In this document: positions 1 through 10,743 of the stretch, in pieces
How the letters are laid out: each line of letters begins with the position of its first letter
Numbering within the stretch: position 1 is the first letter of the stretch
Assembly (NCBI GenBank): GCA_037447655.1
Contig: JBBHKE010000135.1
Coordinates: forward strand, 1-64,000
Source of the DNA: Zygnema cylindricum
Lineage: Eukaryota > Streptophyta > Zygnematophyceae > Zygnematales > Zygnemataceae
Direction: 5' to 3'
Length of the DNA: 64,000 nt
Program-made: the position numbers and the translations under genes
Notes under the pieces: model-generated
The model's input: the letters and a program-made list of their open reading frames with translations, nothing else
What the model was told of the DNA's origin: nothing
The model's database searches: none

Positions 1-1
1 A

Positions 2-292
2 TTGGATGAGGAGTTGGAAGCGAAAAACGAGGTCGAAATTCCACGAAAGCAAAAATGTGCTTTCGGTGGATTGAAAGGTGAAGCAGGCTGGATTGTAGAT
101 TTAAGTGCATCCATGCACATGTGTAAAGATAAACATCTGTTCACTAAGATAAGAAAGATTCCCACCGTAGAGATAAAGTACGGGGATGAGAGGATAGTCA
201 CTACTACTCTTGTAGGATCGGTAGATCTAAAAGTGTTACTAGAAGCAAAGACATCTATAGTTACATTCTCCAATGTATTGTTTATTCCGTAG
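2..292 (+). pseudogene. F1 gag C-terminal tail and aspartic protease (degenerate)
   Basis: This reading frame enters from the window edge and ends at a premature stop at the end of VLFIP. It corresponds to the copia protease that cuts the GAG-POL polyprotein. The segment CAFGGLKGEAGWIVD..ASMHMCKDKHLFTK matches the protease of the other copies in this window. The catalytic aspartate is at residue 33 of this piece, but the usual D-S-G-A-S reads D-L-S-A-S, so the essential glycine is lost and the enzyme should be inactive. The frame was continuous with the following segment at about 293-420 before the stop. Confidence 0.85.
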
Positions 293-420
293 CTGAACAA
301 AACCTCATCTCTACGTCTGTATTAGATGATAAGGGTTTTGATAATAGCACTAAGAAAGGAGTCTTTACTGCTAGTTTTGAGGAGGAAGTTTATTTCACTA
401 CTGAAAAAGGTAGCAAAGGG

Positions 421-1230
421 ATGTTTAGGTTTATTTTAAGCAATGAAACGAAGAAACTTTATTATGTTGGTGTTCATGATATAATGTTGTGGCATAAGAG
501 GCTTGGGCATGTGAATCTAGATAAGTTAAGTGAGATGAAAAAGATAGGAGTAGTGGAAGGGATTCAGTTCGATGAAAGTGAAAATCTAAGTGATTGTAGT
601 GGATGTGCTCAAGGTAAAGCACACAGGTTACCCTTCCCAAAAACTGCCACCTATAAAGAAGAAAAGATTCTAGATTTAGTACACACAGATATTAGGGGGC
701 TGGCCAGAGTGGCATCACCCGAGGGGAAGAGATTTATGATGACTATCAACGATGATTGGTCTCGGTATTCCAAGGTGTATTTTTTCAAAAATATGTTAGA
801 GGCTCAGGAATGTTTCAAAAAATATAAAGCATGGAGTGTAAAACTCCATGAAACCTCAATCAAGAGAGTAAGGAGTGACAATGGTGGAGAGTATACCTCT
901 AACCTGTTTGAGGATTTTTTGAGAGAAGACGAAGTGCAACATCAAAAGACAGTTTCTGAAAATCCTGAGCAGAATGGTGTAGCTAAAAGATTAAATAGAA
1001 CACTGAGTGATAGTGCTAGGAGTATGTTGTTAGATAAGAAGATTGGAAAGAAGTTTTGGGCCGAAGCAATGAACTTTGCAAATTATCTAAAAAATAGAGT
1101 TCTTACTTCAGCAGTAAAAGGCCAAACACCCTATGAGAGATGGACAGGCCGAAAACCAGATGTTTCACACTTAAAGGTTTTCGGTAGTCAAGTGTTTAGT
1201 TTAGACACAGATCGGTCATCTGGAAGTTAG
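421..1230 (+). pseudogene. F1 integrase (broken)
   Basis: A 269-residue open segment covers the copia integrase: an N-terminal HHCC zinc-binding module (H25, H30, C59, C62), then the catalytic core with D90 (HTD) and D153 (SDNGGEY). Thirty-five residues further on, where the third catalytic residue belongs in NGVAER, this copy has lysine (NGVAKR, residue 189), so the D,D-35-E triad is broken. The GKKFWAEAM and YERWTGRKPD motifs typical of copia integrase C-termini follow. A frameshift after DTDRS (near 1220) ends the frame. Integrase would insert the cDNA into the genome; this copy cannot. Confidence 0.88.
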
Positions 1231-1322
1231 ATCTAAAAGGAAAACCAGGATATCTACTAGGATATGATAAATATGTAAAAGGATATAGAGTCTATGATCT
1301 CAAAAGAGAGGATATTATCCTA

Positions 1323-2933
1323 GTGAAGCATCTAGTGGTTATGGATGAAGGAAAATCTATAGATCCCTTTAAGCATACAAAGGCACTCAAAATCAGATTT
1401 GAGTCAGAAAATTCTGATGACTTTGAGCTTCCTAACTATCTAGGATTTGAAGAAGATGATGATCTTTCAGGTACGGATCAGATCGAGAAGGACCCAAATG
1501 TGGAACCACTACTATTAACTCCAACGGAAGCGAAAGACGTGGTGGAAATCGAACCGGAATCAAGGGATAGGGGAGAAGTAGAAACTATTCGGAAGAATCC
1601 AAGAGAGCCATCTATTCCGGCAACCGAGTTTGAGGGAGGAAGAAGAAGCAGCAAAAGACTACAAGAGAGACAAGTTAACAATAAGGTAACCAAACTGTCT
1701 CACCCCGATGAACCTCAAACTTATAATGAGGCAATGACTTGTCCTGAAAGAAACCGGTGGAAGACAGCCATTAATGAGGAGATGGCCTCAATTATGGCGG
1801 TCGATACATGGGAATTGGTGGATTGTCCTGCTCACAGAAAGCCAATTGGGTGTAATTGGGTATTTAAGCTGAAACTGAACCCGGATAACATCATTGAGCG
1901 CTACAAGGCTCGGTTAGTGGCGAAGGGATTTACCTAGAAAGAGGGAATTGACTACGAGGAGACTTTTGATCCGGTCGTCAGGTTTCCTTCGGTTTGGATA
2001 CTTCTCAGTATAGCGGCAGCATAAGACATGGAAGTGCATCAGATGGACATCAAGACGACCTTCGTACATGGAGAGTTGGAAGAGGAAATATTTATGCGAC
2101 AACCCGAAAGATTTGTGGAGCAAGGGGAGGAAAGCAAGGTATGCCGATTGATCAAATCTTTGTATGGGCTGAAACAGGCGCCCCGACAATGGAACAAGAA
2201 GCGTGATGAGTTTCTTACAGGTTTGGGATATATTCGGATCAGCTCAGATCACTCAATTTATTTGTTTGAAGATGAGGAAGGAATTATTTTTATTGCAATT
2301 GATGTTGATGATTTGCTTGTTTTAAGTAAATCTATGGATAAAATAAATAAGTTGAAGAATGATTTAAAAGGAAGATTTGAGAAAAAGGATATGGGAGAAG
2401 CAAGGTATATTTTGGGAATTCAGGTAGAGAGAGACAGAGATAGAAAGATAATAAGATTAACTCAAAAAGAGGCAATTGGAAACATGTTAGAAAAATTCCA
2501 AATGGACAAGGCTAATAGTTGTACCACTCCTATGGAATTAAAGAAGGGAAGTGAGGGGAGTGATGAAGAGGGAGTTATAATCTTAGATGATGAGGTAGGC
2601 CCGGAAGAGAAAAGATTTATGCAGACCATCCCTTATAGACAAGTAGTGGGCAGCCTAATATATATGATGAATTGTACCCGTCTGGACATAGCCGCAGCTG
2701 TAAGAGTACTAAGCAGGAGTCTGAATGCTTCCACTAAGAAAGATTGGGAGGCAGCTAAGAGAGTCCTTAGATATCTCATAGGAACTAGGGATCTATGGTT
2801 GTATTTGGGTGGGAACAATACTGACATCACCACTTGGAGTGATGCCAGCTATGGGGATGCTCATATGAGGATATGCATATCTGGATATGTATTGTATATG
2901 GGTGATGGGGCTTGCTGTTGTAGCAACAAGTAG
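1323..2933 (+). pseudogene. F1 integrase-RT linker and reverse transcriptase (broken)
   Basis: Two open stretches (1323-1937 and 2028-2933) make up the acidic linker and the RT. Recognisable copia RT blocks are CNWVFKLKLNPDN, RYKARLVAKGFT, HQMDIKTTFVHGELEEEIFMRQPE, SLYGLKQAPRQWNKK and PYRQVVGSLIYMMN. In-frame stops interrupt it at about 1935 (Q to TAG) and 2019 (E to TAA), and another ends it at 2932. The catalytic box reads D-V-D-D in place of Y-V-D-D. The linker contains the conserved GGRRSSKRLQ motif. It is a dead copy of the enzyme that makes cDNA from element RNA. Confidence 0.87.
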
Positions 2934-2940
2934 CAAACGG

Positions 2941-3294
2941 TCATTGCTCAGTCCACCATGGAGGCTGAGTACATGGCTTCTTGCTCAGCTGTAAAATAAT
3001 TAATGAGGGTCGTCTTTGCTTGGTGAGCTTGGTCATCTTAAGAGTGGTGTCCAAAAAGTGTTTTGTGATAATCAGGGTGCTATTGCCATTTCTGCCAATC
3101 CTAAATATCACTTTAAAGCCAAATACATGGACATCAGACTTAACTTTGTTAGGGAGAAAGTAGAAAACAAGATAATCAGTTTGGAGTATAAACCAGATAG
3201 TGAAATGGTAGCAGATATGATGACCAAACCTATTCTTTCCCCTAAACTAATTTTCTGCCGAGAGAAGTGTGATCTTAAAATAAAGAGTGACTAG
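2941..3294 (+). pseudogene. F1 RNase H (broken)
   Basis: Continuation of the polyprotein. QSTMEAEYMASCSAVK precedes a stop at about 2998, and a frame-shifted open segment from 3016 carries GELGHLKSGVQKVFCDNQGAIAISANPKYHFKAKYMDIR and MVADMMTKP, all typical of the copia RNase H. RNase H removes the RNA strand during reverse transcription. The polyprotein ends at about 3292, just before the polypurine tract and the 3' LTR, as expected for an intact 3' end. Confidence 0.85.
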
Positions 3295-3307
3295 AAAATA
3301 ATGGGAG

Positions 3308-5528
3308 TGTAGAAATTAAAGGTTATTTTAGTATTTTCTAGGTTTTGTAAAATGCAGAAAAGAAGTAGAGGCAATCTGCCTCTAACTCCTCTCTCCAGCT
3401 CCCACACTTGTCCTAGTCACTGAAAGTTGGAGAGGGAGATAGAGCCATGGCCGCCTATGCTATCGCGACGGGGATATATATTAGGTTAGTAGATTTTACC
3501 AAAATAGATTTGACGGGCCCAAGAATGAACCGGGTACCTGCCGTCCGTCGAAGTAGCTAGTAGCCTGTAGCATTAGCCAACTAGTCTAAACCAGAGATGT
3601 ATAATATAGCGTATGATAGTTATTTAAATGTTTACACATCGACTATTTTCATTCAACGGGATATTTAGACATAGATACAGTATGTAATGTACGCCGTACG
3701 GCACATCCGAAACGGATACCGCGCATTTTGTTTCAAAGGCGAAACAAATATTGCGCAAGTATTAATGACGGCCACGATTGTAATCTGGCTTGATTGGACG
3801 GCCACGAAGCATGCCGAGATCACGCAATAAGTTTTTGGTGGTTTGCGGTCGACGTCACATCAATCGCCCAGTGGCATAATCACATTGGATTACGGCATCT
3901 CCAGGGTTTCCAGGAACGAATCCAAAAATGATATGTGTCGACTTTTGGCCATGTCGTAAATGGCTGTACATAAAGTACAAGGCACGTGTGTTGTCCATAG
4001 CCATTTCTAGCCATGGATTCTCCCTCGGAAGCACCATAGACTACCCCAAAAACAACCTAATTTGGATACACACAGAATTCAACAGAATTTACAAAACAGG
4101 CAGAAACTACAGTAAAAGATATTATCTAGGCTATAGAATATTCTCACAAAGTTTCAGAAAAAATTAATAAACAGAGTGGTCACATCATCTAGTCAAAGTT
4201 GCAGAATAACAGTTTGCCAGAACTTTGATAAAATAGACTAACTTAAAAATAAATTAAAACACAGACCACGCACACAATAGGACTGCAAATCTGTGACAAT
4301 ATTAAAAATATAAAGAGGAACACACATACAGAATTTGAGATAATTCTGACATCAGATCTGAGAGAAATACTCAGACAAAATTACCCAAAATGATCATATA
4401 CAGTTTTTGGTCCAAAAAGTTCCTATATTCTGAAATGACTAAGTTCTACAATACATACACTCAGGCTTACTACTAAATGTACGGAGGCATACCAGCCGTA
4501 CGTTATTTACCATCTACTTAATCTAATGTGAGTATACCTGAATAATTCAAGGTATGTCAGCAAATGTAATTCTACACTAATAATTAATGCACAAAAAGAC
4601 AAAACAATGTTAAATCAAAATATTTACACCGACGCTTCCATAAAATCCGCGTACTGAGTATCAACTTGATTATTCACTTGTGGACGAAACCACGTATTGA
4701 ACCGACATCACATACGTATGGTTCACTTGATACCACGTCATCAAAATTGCGATTCCTTGAAAAATATCGGCGGACGCCGTCCGCCCTCCAAATGTACCAT
4801 GACCCACTTGCCGAAATTAAACCGTACCTTCAAAATCTTTTCCGTACTGAACATGCGTCCTTTGCAATAAATGAGCGTGTCGCAAATGAAGTACACCTGT
4901 CTAAATAAGACGCTCCGTACCGGCGGCGTACATATTCAACATTTTGTACATTTCACATCGGATCGCTTCGCGATCCGCCGTCCATTTGCAAACGTATTCC
5001 GAGCCACTCAATTACTATTTTGTTTGTCCCAGAACAATATATCTGTATGTTCACTCCCCTAATCCGCGGATGCATTCGAACCTCCACAGTAAATTCATTA
5101 AACAAATTACGCACGAAACGTCGCGTGCGCACAAAGTGTGTAGTGCGCACGAAACTAAGTTTTCAAAAACAACAACGTGTACCTTTATGTACGGTACACT
5201 ATTATGATTGGAGCCGTACTTCAATAGATAGAGTTTTAGAGAGAGATAGGACTTAGAAAATTTGATAGACTGGACTTTCTCTCCCAGAGAGCTGCTGTAC
5301 AAAAAGGTCAGCTTTGACCCTTCATAACTTACTGCTCAGGGGAGCAAATTCAGAGATTCTTTTTGCTATCGACTCAGGGGAGTCTTGCCGTTACAGAGGT
5401 AAAGGTGGTCAGAGTTTTTGTGTGCCAGGGTTGCAATTATTTTTGTTGAAACACAAAGGGGTCAGGGTTATCATAGAGGCTTCGTGTGAGCTGCCTACTC
5501 TGAGGTCGTATGGAGGTCTCAGAGTTGC
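3308..5528 (+). repeat. F1 3' LTR (family A), interrupted by solo LTR E
   Basis: Starts TGTAGAAATT directly after the polypurine tract and ends TGGAGGTCTCAGAGTTGCA. Removing the 1186-bp insertion and one 5-bp target copy leaves about 1030 bp, in line with the 1047-1079 bp LTRs of the other family A copies. Visible landmarks are the GAGGCAATCTGCCTC palindrome and U3 hairpin near 3367-3450, CCATGG at 3447, the antisense tRNA-like segment near 3505-3600, and CTGTACAAAAAGGTC near 5293 in the TATA position. Confidence 0.88.
3989..5174 (+). mobile_element. Solo LTR of a second family (E) inside the F1 LTR
   Basis: The F1 LTR sequence breaks off after ggcACGTG (3984-3988) and resumes with ACGTGtacc at 5175-5179, a perfect 5-bp target duplication. 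The inserted 1186 bp begin TGTTGTCC and end AAACAACA, so they have TG...CA ends with a 5-bp inverted repeat, the structure of an LTR. No gag-pol motif was seen inside, so it is either a solo LTR or a short non-autonomous element. A diverged reverse-orientation relative lies at 44635-45452. Strand is nominal. Confidence 0.82.
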
Positions 5529-6477
5529 ATATTCAACGATTGAACATGTGAAAACATGTTCTCGCTATTTTCCCTGGTCTTTGTGACTTGGAATTAAATC
5601 TGAGTGCACCTTCATTTGGCGACGCACTCAATTTCTCGTGTCAACGCCACTATCTAACACATATTTTGTACGTCTTTAAAAAATAATGAGCGGTTTTAGT
5701 AGGGACTAATAAATTTTAGACATTACACTATTTAAAAACGGTCAAAACCATAGTAATTAACGCTAGTTAAACTCTACTTATATTGACGTAAAAAAAATAG
5801 AGTTATTAATAATATTTTAGGTTTGAGGCTCACAAGTTGCGGGTGCCTATTTAGTGATATTAACGCGAATAAGGATTCACGATGTCGAGAGATAGATATA
5901 TTTGAAGTGACGTCGAAATAATTTTCGTTTCGTTTTGATTAAGGTGTAGTTGTAATTTTTTATTGAATATGTTTCTATTTTTACTTTTACTATTAAGTAA
6001 AATTCTGTCAACTCATTTTATAAAAAATACATTTTTTCCTTGCGCATGTTAATTATTTTTTTGACGTTCCATGCGTGCGTTTAAAACGTTTGGTACCTCT
6101 ATGGCCCACAGTGTAAACTTTGATGTACATCAATGCAACAACACCCTTAATCACTATTATTGTTAATAACACTAATTCGGTGGCACTAAAGTACGACCAT
6201 CGAATCTAAAATATAATTAATAATTATTATTTTCCTTTACTTTATTATAGTCATGATTGAACTGGTGTGAATTACGAAATGTTGGATTGTTTCTAAATAA
6301 GTGTAGTGTATGAAACGTGTCAATTTACACTATAACTGTTCGTTATTTTGCACTGAATTTCTATTCGTAGTAATAAAGAAGTGGTAAAAAAACACGAATT
6401 GTTTTAATATATTTTCAAACGTCCACTATGTGAAAACAAACTATATTGGCCACAATATAGGAATGTGTATCCAAATT
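5529..6477. other. AT-rich spacer, no gene seen
   Basis: About 950 bp between F1 and R1. I see no coding frame of interest. The stretch around 6150-6200 (ttgttaataacactaattcggtggcactaaa) looks like a decayed relative of the TA-flanked MITE family found at 52762, 54597 and 56634. AAATT at 6473-6477 would be the target duplication left of R1. Confidence 0.5.
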
Positions 6478-7076
6478 TGCAATTCTGTGTCCTCCATTGG
6501 ACTACAGAATTCGGAAGCCTCTTCATAATTTTTTACTAACCCACTTCAAGCCAAAACCATTGCTGCCCAAGAGATCAAACTGACATTCTGACTGCTACCC
6601 TTTTCAGCTTGGACCCCCCTGAGTCCGTAGCAAAAAGAATCACTAAAAACGGCCAACCAGCAGATTAGTTATGAAGTGGCAAAGATGCCTAGTTTATTCA
6701 AAACCCCCTAAGGGAGAGAGGTCACTACCTACCAAATTCTCTAAGTTCTAAACCCCTCTCACAACCCCTATCTACTGACGTACAAACATATCAAACGAAT
6801 GTAGGGTACAAAAAGGTACTACGGCCGATGTACTTTTTGTATGGCCTGTGTACGGCAAGGCCATTGAGTGGACGCGTGTCCACTTTTAACTCATCCTTCT
6901 GTTCCCGAAATTCCTACGACCGAATGTTATCTCTCCACGTGTTGTCAGGCCATGCCACGTCCGCAAACCGCCAAGGTGACCATTCCGCGATTTCGGTAGC
7001 GATATGGGCCGTCGTATTACAAACCGACATTCAATATTAGCCGTCAAAACAAATGTCCGATTCATTTGTTTCATGT

Positions 7077-8386
7077 GTTGATATTTGAGTATTTTCTAGG
7101 TCTTTATTTTATGAAAGGAAAAGAGCAGAGGCAGTCTGCCTCTGACTCCCTTCTCTAAGCCCCCACACTTGTTGTAGTCACTGAAGGCTAGAGAGGGAGC
7201 TAGAGCCATGGCTGCCTAAGCTCTCTAGAGAAGACAAGGGGTAAATTAGGTAGACTTACCAAAAGGTATTTGACGGACCTAGGAATTGATCTTGGAACCT
7301 GCCATCCGTCAAGTCACCCGTAACCGTTAGCCTTATCCGTTTAGTCTAGGACTAGTGCTATGACATATTGGGTTTGATAGGTATTTAAATAGTTACATGT
7401 AGGGTTTTTCATTTAACTGGATTACGCTATATAGGACATAGAAACAATTGTACTTTTAGTACCGGACGAAACAAATAGTACGGGTATTTTTTTTCGACGG
7501 TCCGTATTAAATGACGATATAAATCGGACGACCATGGTTAACGCCGATTTCGCGGAAAAGATAATTTGGCGGTTTGCGGACGTCGCCACTCCGGATGACA
7601 CGTGGTGACATTATACGGGTTACGGAATCTTCGGAACGGAACACAACAAATCCGAATGTGACAAATGTCACATTATGGCAACATCGTACAATGTCCGTAC
7701 GAAAGTACTCCGGCACCTGTACTTTCTTGTCTAGTACTATTTTTCTGACGTGGCATGACATGGCGCCACGTGGAGAGATAACATTTGGAGGCTAGAATTT
7801 CGGAGATTATAAAAGCGAATCCGAATAAGACATGTGTAGACATTTTAGCCATGTGGTACGATGGCCGTACAAAAGGTACACAGGCACCTGTACTTTTATG
7901 TACTATACAGTAATGTGATTGGTCCCTACCTCAATACTAGAGGGTTTAGAGAGGGGTTTAGGACTTAGAATATTTCGGGTAGGTAGCCACCTCTCTCACA
8001 AAGTGCATATGTATAAAAGGCAAACTTTGGCGAGCCATAACCATTAATTTACTTGGCCATTTTCAATGATTCTTTTTGCTGTTAACTCAGGGGAGTCCAG
8101 GCTACACAAGGGTGTACTCGGTCAGAGTTTTTACCTGCCTGGGTGGCTGCATTTCTAAGAGAAAGTCTAAGTGGGCAAATGTATCCAAATCACACATTCT
8201 AACTTTGCATTCTGTGGTGGAACTGAGCACACAGAAAGTCTTGCTTCACAGGGGTGAAGCTTTAATAGGGTTCTGATTGTCAAAGGGTCAATCATTTGGG
8301 TTTATATAAACTTGGAGTCGGCACCATCTAGATTAGCTTCTTTTGATCCGCGAATTCTGTGTGGCAATGGAGCCCATATAATTTCA
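7077..8386 (+). mobile_element. Solo LTR, family B, with TCATG target duplication
   Basis: Begins TGTTGATATTTGAG and ends CCATATAATTTCA. It is flanked by TCATG at 7072-7076 and 8387-8391, an exact 5-bp duplication, and sits inside the R1 family C LTR, whose sequence continues on both sides. At 1310 bp it is longer than other B LTRs (1036-1170 bp) because the region with the GTAC palindrome occurs twice (about 7660-7745 and 7825-7910). TATAAAAG at 8012-8019 is in the promoter position. Solo LTRs arise by recombination between the two LTRs of an element. Confidence 0.9.
8012..8019 (+). promoter_or_regulatory. TATA box of solo LTR B
   Basis: TATAAAAG lies about 370 bp before the LTR end. The same motif occupies the same place in the LTR B fragment at 45881-45888, so transcription would start near 8045 and most of the LTR would be U3. 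Position and motif only; no expression evidence. Confidence 0.55.
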
Positions 8387-8803
8387 TCATGCGAGATAAT
8401 GTTTCGCATTATATATTACTTGGTTCTATGTTGTTTCATTTGTTATTCCGTAAATCGGATTCATGGTCAATAATATAGTTTAAATAATTAAAACACCTGA
8501 TATATTTCAACGAACTTCTGGGACAGACAGGTTAGAGCTGACGGCTACGCCTCGCTCTGCCAGTCGGAGGTTCGAGTCCTACCGGACTCAACCTTTTGTT
8601 GAGAGTGATATAAGTCACTCTTTAGTTCTGCTTGCTGAACTAGGACAGCCATGGCTCAACCACCCTCTTTATGCGTCAGTGACTATAAACAAGTATGGTG
8701 GGTAGAGAGAGGAGGTGGAGGCAGGCTGTCCGCCTTTTTCTTTTTATATTGTATTGATCTATTTAGACCTAGAAAATACCATATAAATCTAATATTTTCA
8801 ACA

Positions 8804-9558
8804 CTCCCCTTATTTTCTAGTGTAACGTTAACTTCAGTTTTAGTCCACACTTTTCTGTGCAATAATTTAACTTGGGAGAAGGCACTGATTTTGTCGTCAT
8901 TTCAACCATCATTTCCTCATTTGATCTATATACAAGATTCACAATCTTATTTTAAACTTTTTCTCTTACAAAACTCAACCTTATGTCCATATGCTTAGCC
9001 TTGAAATGATGTTTTGGATAAGCTGCAATTGCAATGGCAGCTTGATTATCACAGAACACTTCATGCACTTCCTTCTTCATATACCCTAGTTCTTGAAACA
9101 GGGACTTGACCCACATCAACTCTTTCACAGCAGAACAAGAGGCCATATACTAAGCCTTCATAGTAGACTGAGAAACCACCTTTTGTTGCTTAATGCTCCA
9201 ACAGCAAGCACCTTTCCCCACATACAACACATACCCAGAAGTGCATCTTCTCATAGGTGCATCCCCATAAATGCCATCACTCCAAGTAGTGATATCAGTG
9301 TGCTTCCCTCCCAAATGCAACCATAACTCTTTAGTTCCTGCAAGAAATCTCATGAATCTCTTCGCTACCTCCCAATCTATCTTTCTAGGATCGTTAAGAC
9401 TCCTACTGAAGCCTCCTTTTGCTGCCGCTATGTCCGGCCTTGTTGAGTTCATAAAATAGATCGAACTTCATAGAACCTTTCTAGAAGGGAAAGACTTCAT
9501 AAACTCTCTCTCCTCTAGACTCATGTGATAATCTAAGATTATCACTCCTCCTTCTACA
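8804..9558 (-). pseudogene. R1 RT C-terminus and RNase H (broken)
   Basis: On the minus strand this encodes NSTRPDIAAAKGGFSRSLNDP, TTWSDGIYGDAPMRRCTSGYVLYVGKGACCW and then MASCSAVKELMWVKSLFQELGY..EVFCDNQAAIAIAAYPKHHFKAKHMDIRLSFVREKV, the standard copia RNase H blocks. Stops separate the open pieces (for example between QSTMKA and MASCSAV at about 9147-9150). The DNQAAIA block is intact. It belongs to the same polyprotein as the RT at 13645-14676; the junction at 9558/13645 is an insertion, not a biological end. Confidence 0.85.
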
Positions 9559-10728
9559 TGTTGAAATTTAAGTATTTTCTAGGTCTAGAGATTGCAAAAT
9601 AAAAGACAAAAGAGGAGACACTGACAGCTTGCCTCTAACTCTTGACTCAAGTCCCCACACTTGTCGCAATCACTGAAGACTTGAGGAATAGTTAGATCCA
9701 TGGCTGCCTAGGCTGTCCAAAGATGATAGGAAGTCAAATCTTGATAGAGTTACCTAAATTTTTTGACGGATCCGAGATTTGATCAGAGTACCAACTGTCC
9801 GTCAAATTGGTCGGTAGCCTTAACCTATAAGTCTAGGATTAGTGGTATAATATAATAGGTTTGATAAATATTTATTTTGTCACACGTAGACTAGTTCATT
9901 TAACGAGATATAGATACGTATTGCATAGATACAGTTTTTGTACGATTTTAATGTATTATATGAAACAGATACCTCACATTTGTTTCGAACACGAAATAAA
10001 TACCGCGCGAATATTTTCAACGGCTATAGTTGTATCCGGTTTTGATCGGACGGCCACGATAGGCGCCGAGATCACGGAATATGTAATTTTGATGTTTTAT
10101 TCTCATCGCCACGTCATGTGACACGTGGCCCGCCAACGTTGGATTGCGGTAACTCCGGAGATAACGGGAACAAATCTTGATATGACATGTGTCGACATTT
10201 TGGCCATGTCGTACGATGGCCGTACACAAAGTACACCGACACATGTATTTTTTTGTACGACACAGTAATTGGATTAGTGCCGTACGTCAGTAGATAGAGT
10301 TTTAGAGAGAGATAGGACTTAGAAAATTAAGTAGGTAGCAGCCTCTCTCCGAGAGAGCTCCTTTACAAAAGGTCATCTTTGACCATTCATAACTATCAAT
10401 TTACTTGACCATTTTCAGTGATTCTTTTTGCTGCGGAATTTGGGGAGTCCAAGCTACACAAGGGTGTAGTCGGTCAGAATTTTTGCCTGCTAGGATGGCT
10501 GCATTTCTAAGGGAAAGTCAAAGTGGGTGAATGTGTCCTAAACTCATATTCTAACTTTGCATTCTGTGGTGGAACTGAGCACATCGAAAGTCTTATTTCA
10601 CAGCGGTGAAGCAATAATGGGTTTTTGATTGTCAAGGGGTCAGTCATTTGGGTTAATATGAACTTGGAGACGGCGCTATCTAGATAAGCTTCTTTTGGAT
10701 CTGCGATTTTTGTGGGCAATGGAGCACA
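9559..10728 (+). repeat. F5 5' LTR (family B)
   Basis: TGTTGAAATTTAAG to CATAGTTTCA, 1170 bp. Landmarks: U3 hairpin 9635-9695, CCATGG at 9699, TTGACGGATC..GTCCGTCAA hairpin near 9763-9807, antisense A-box-like TTAAGGC complement near 9811, GTAC palindrome near 10219-10260. The frame entering gag from the LTR end (ATG GAG CAC ACA TAG) has a stop, unlike R4. Confidence 0.88.
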
Positions 10729-10743
10729 CATAGTTTCACGTTA
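10729..10743 (+). other. F5 primer-binding site (degenerate half-tRNA type)
   Basis: CGTTATGCGCCCACC follows the LTR end directly. It matches 13 of 15 positions of GGTTATGGGCCCACC, the site seen in F4 and R3 and complementary to the initiator-Met tRNA anticodon arm. Confidence 0.75.

Larger units (their letters stand above)
1..5528 (+). mobile_element. F1: Ty1/copia element, family A, 5'-truncated by window edge
   Basis: A plus-strand copia-type polyprotein remnant is read in the order protease, integrase, reverse transcriptase, RNase H, followed by a polypurine tract (gggag, near 3303) and a 3' LTR starting TGTAGAA at 3308. The gag region and 5' LTR lie outside the window. Copia order (integrase before RT) separates it from gypsy elements. 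The coding part has several stops and frameshifts plus changed catalytic residues, so the copy is dead. The 3' LTR ends GAGTTGCA at 5528 after allowing for a foreign solo LTR inside it. The next 5 bases (TATTC) would be the right target duplication; its left partner is not visible. Confidence 0.9.
6478..8803 (-). repeat. R1 3' LTR (family C) split by solo LTR B
   Basis: On the plus strand it starts TGCAATTCTGTGTCC (6478) and ends ATTTTCAACA (8803), followed by the complement of a polypurine tract (ctccccttattt). Without the solo LTR and its duplicate it is about 1011 bp; both LTRs of the family C element R3 are 999 bp. It contains a perfect B box, GGTTCGAGTCC, at 8569-8579. The final 20 nt on the LTR strand read ATG GAG GAC ACA GAA TTG CA. 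Confidence 0.85.

Noticed and set aside
8523-8590. Possible tRNA gene (A-box-like GAGCTGACGG and perfect B box GGTTCGAGTCC)
   Set aside because: No pairing 5' acceptor stem for CGGACTC, no plausible anticodon arm, and the same segment lies at the same place in other family C LTRs (28453, 33777). Treated as an LTR module.
8651-8998. 115-codon plus-strand frame
   Set aside because: It lies in LTR C sequence and runs into the antisense of R1 RNase H; no domain and no conservation with other LTR C copies.
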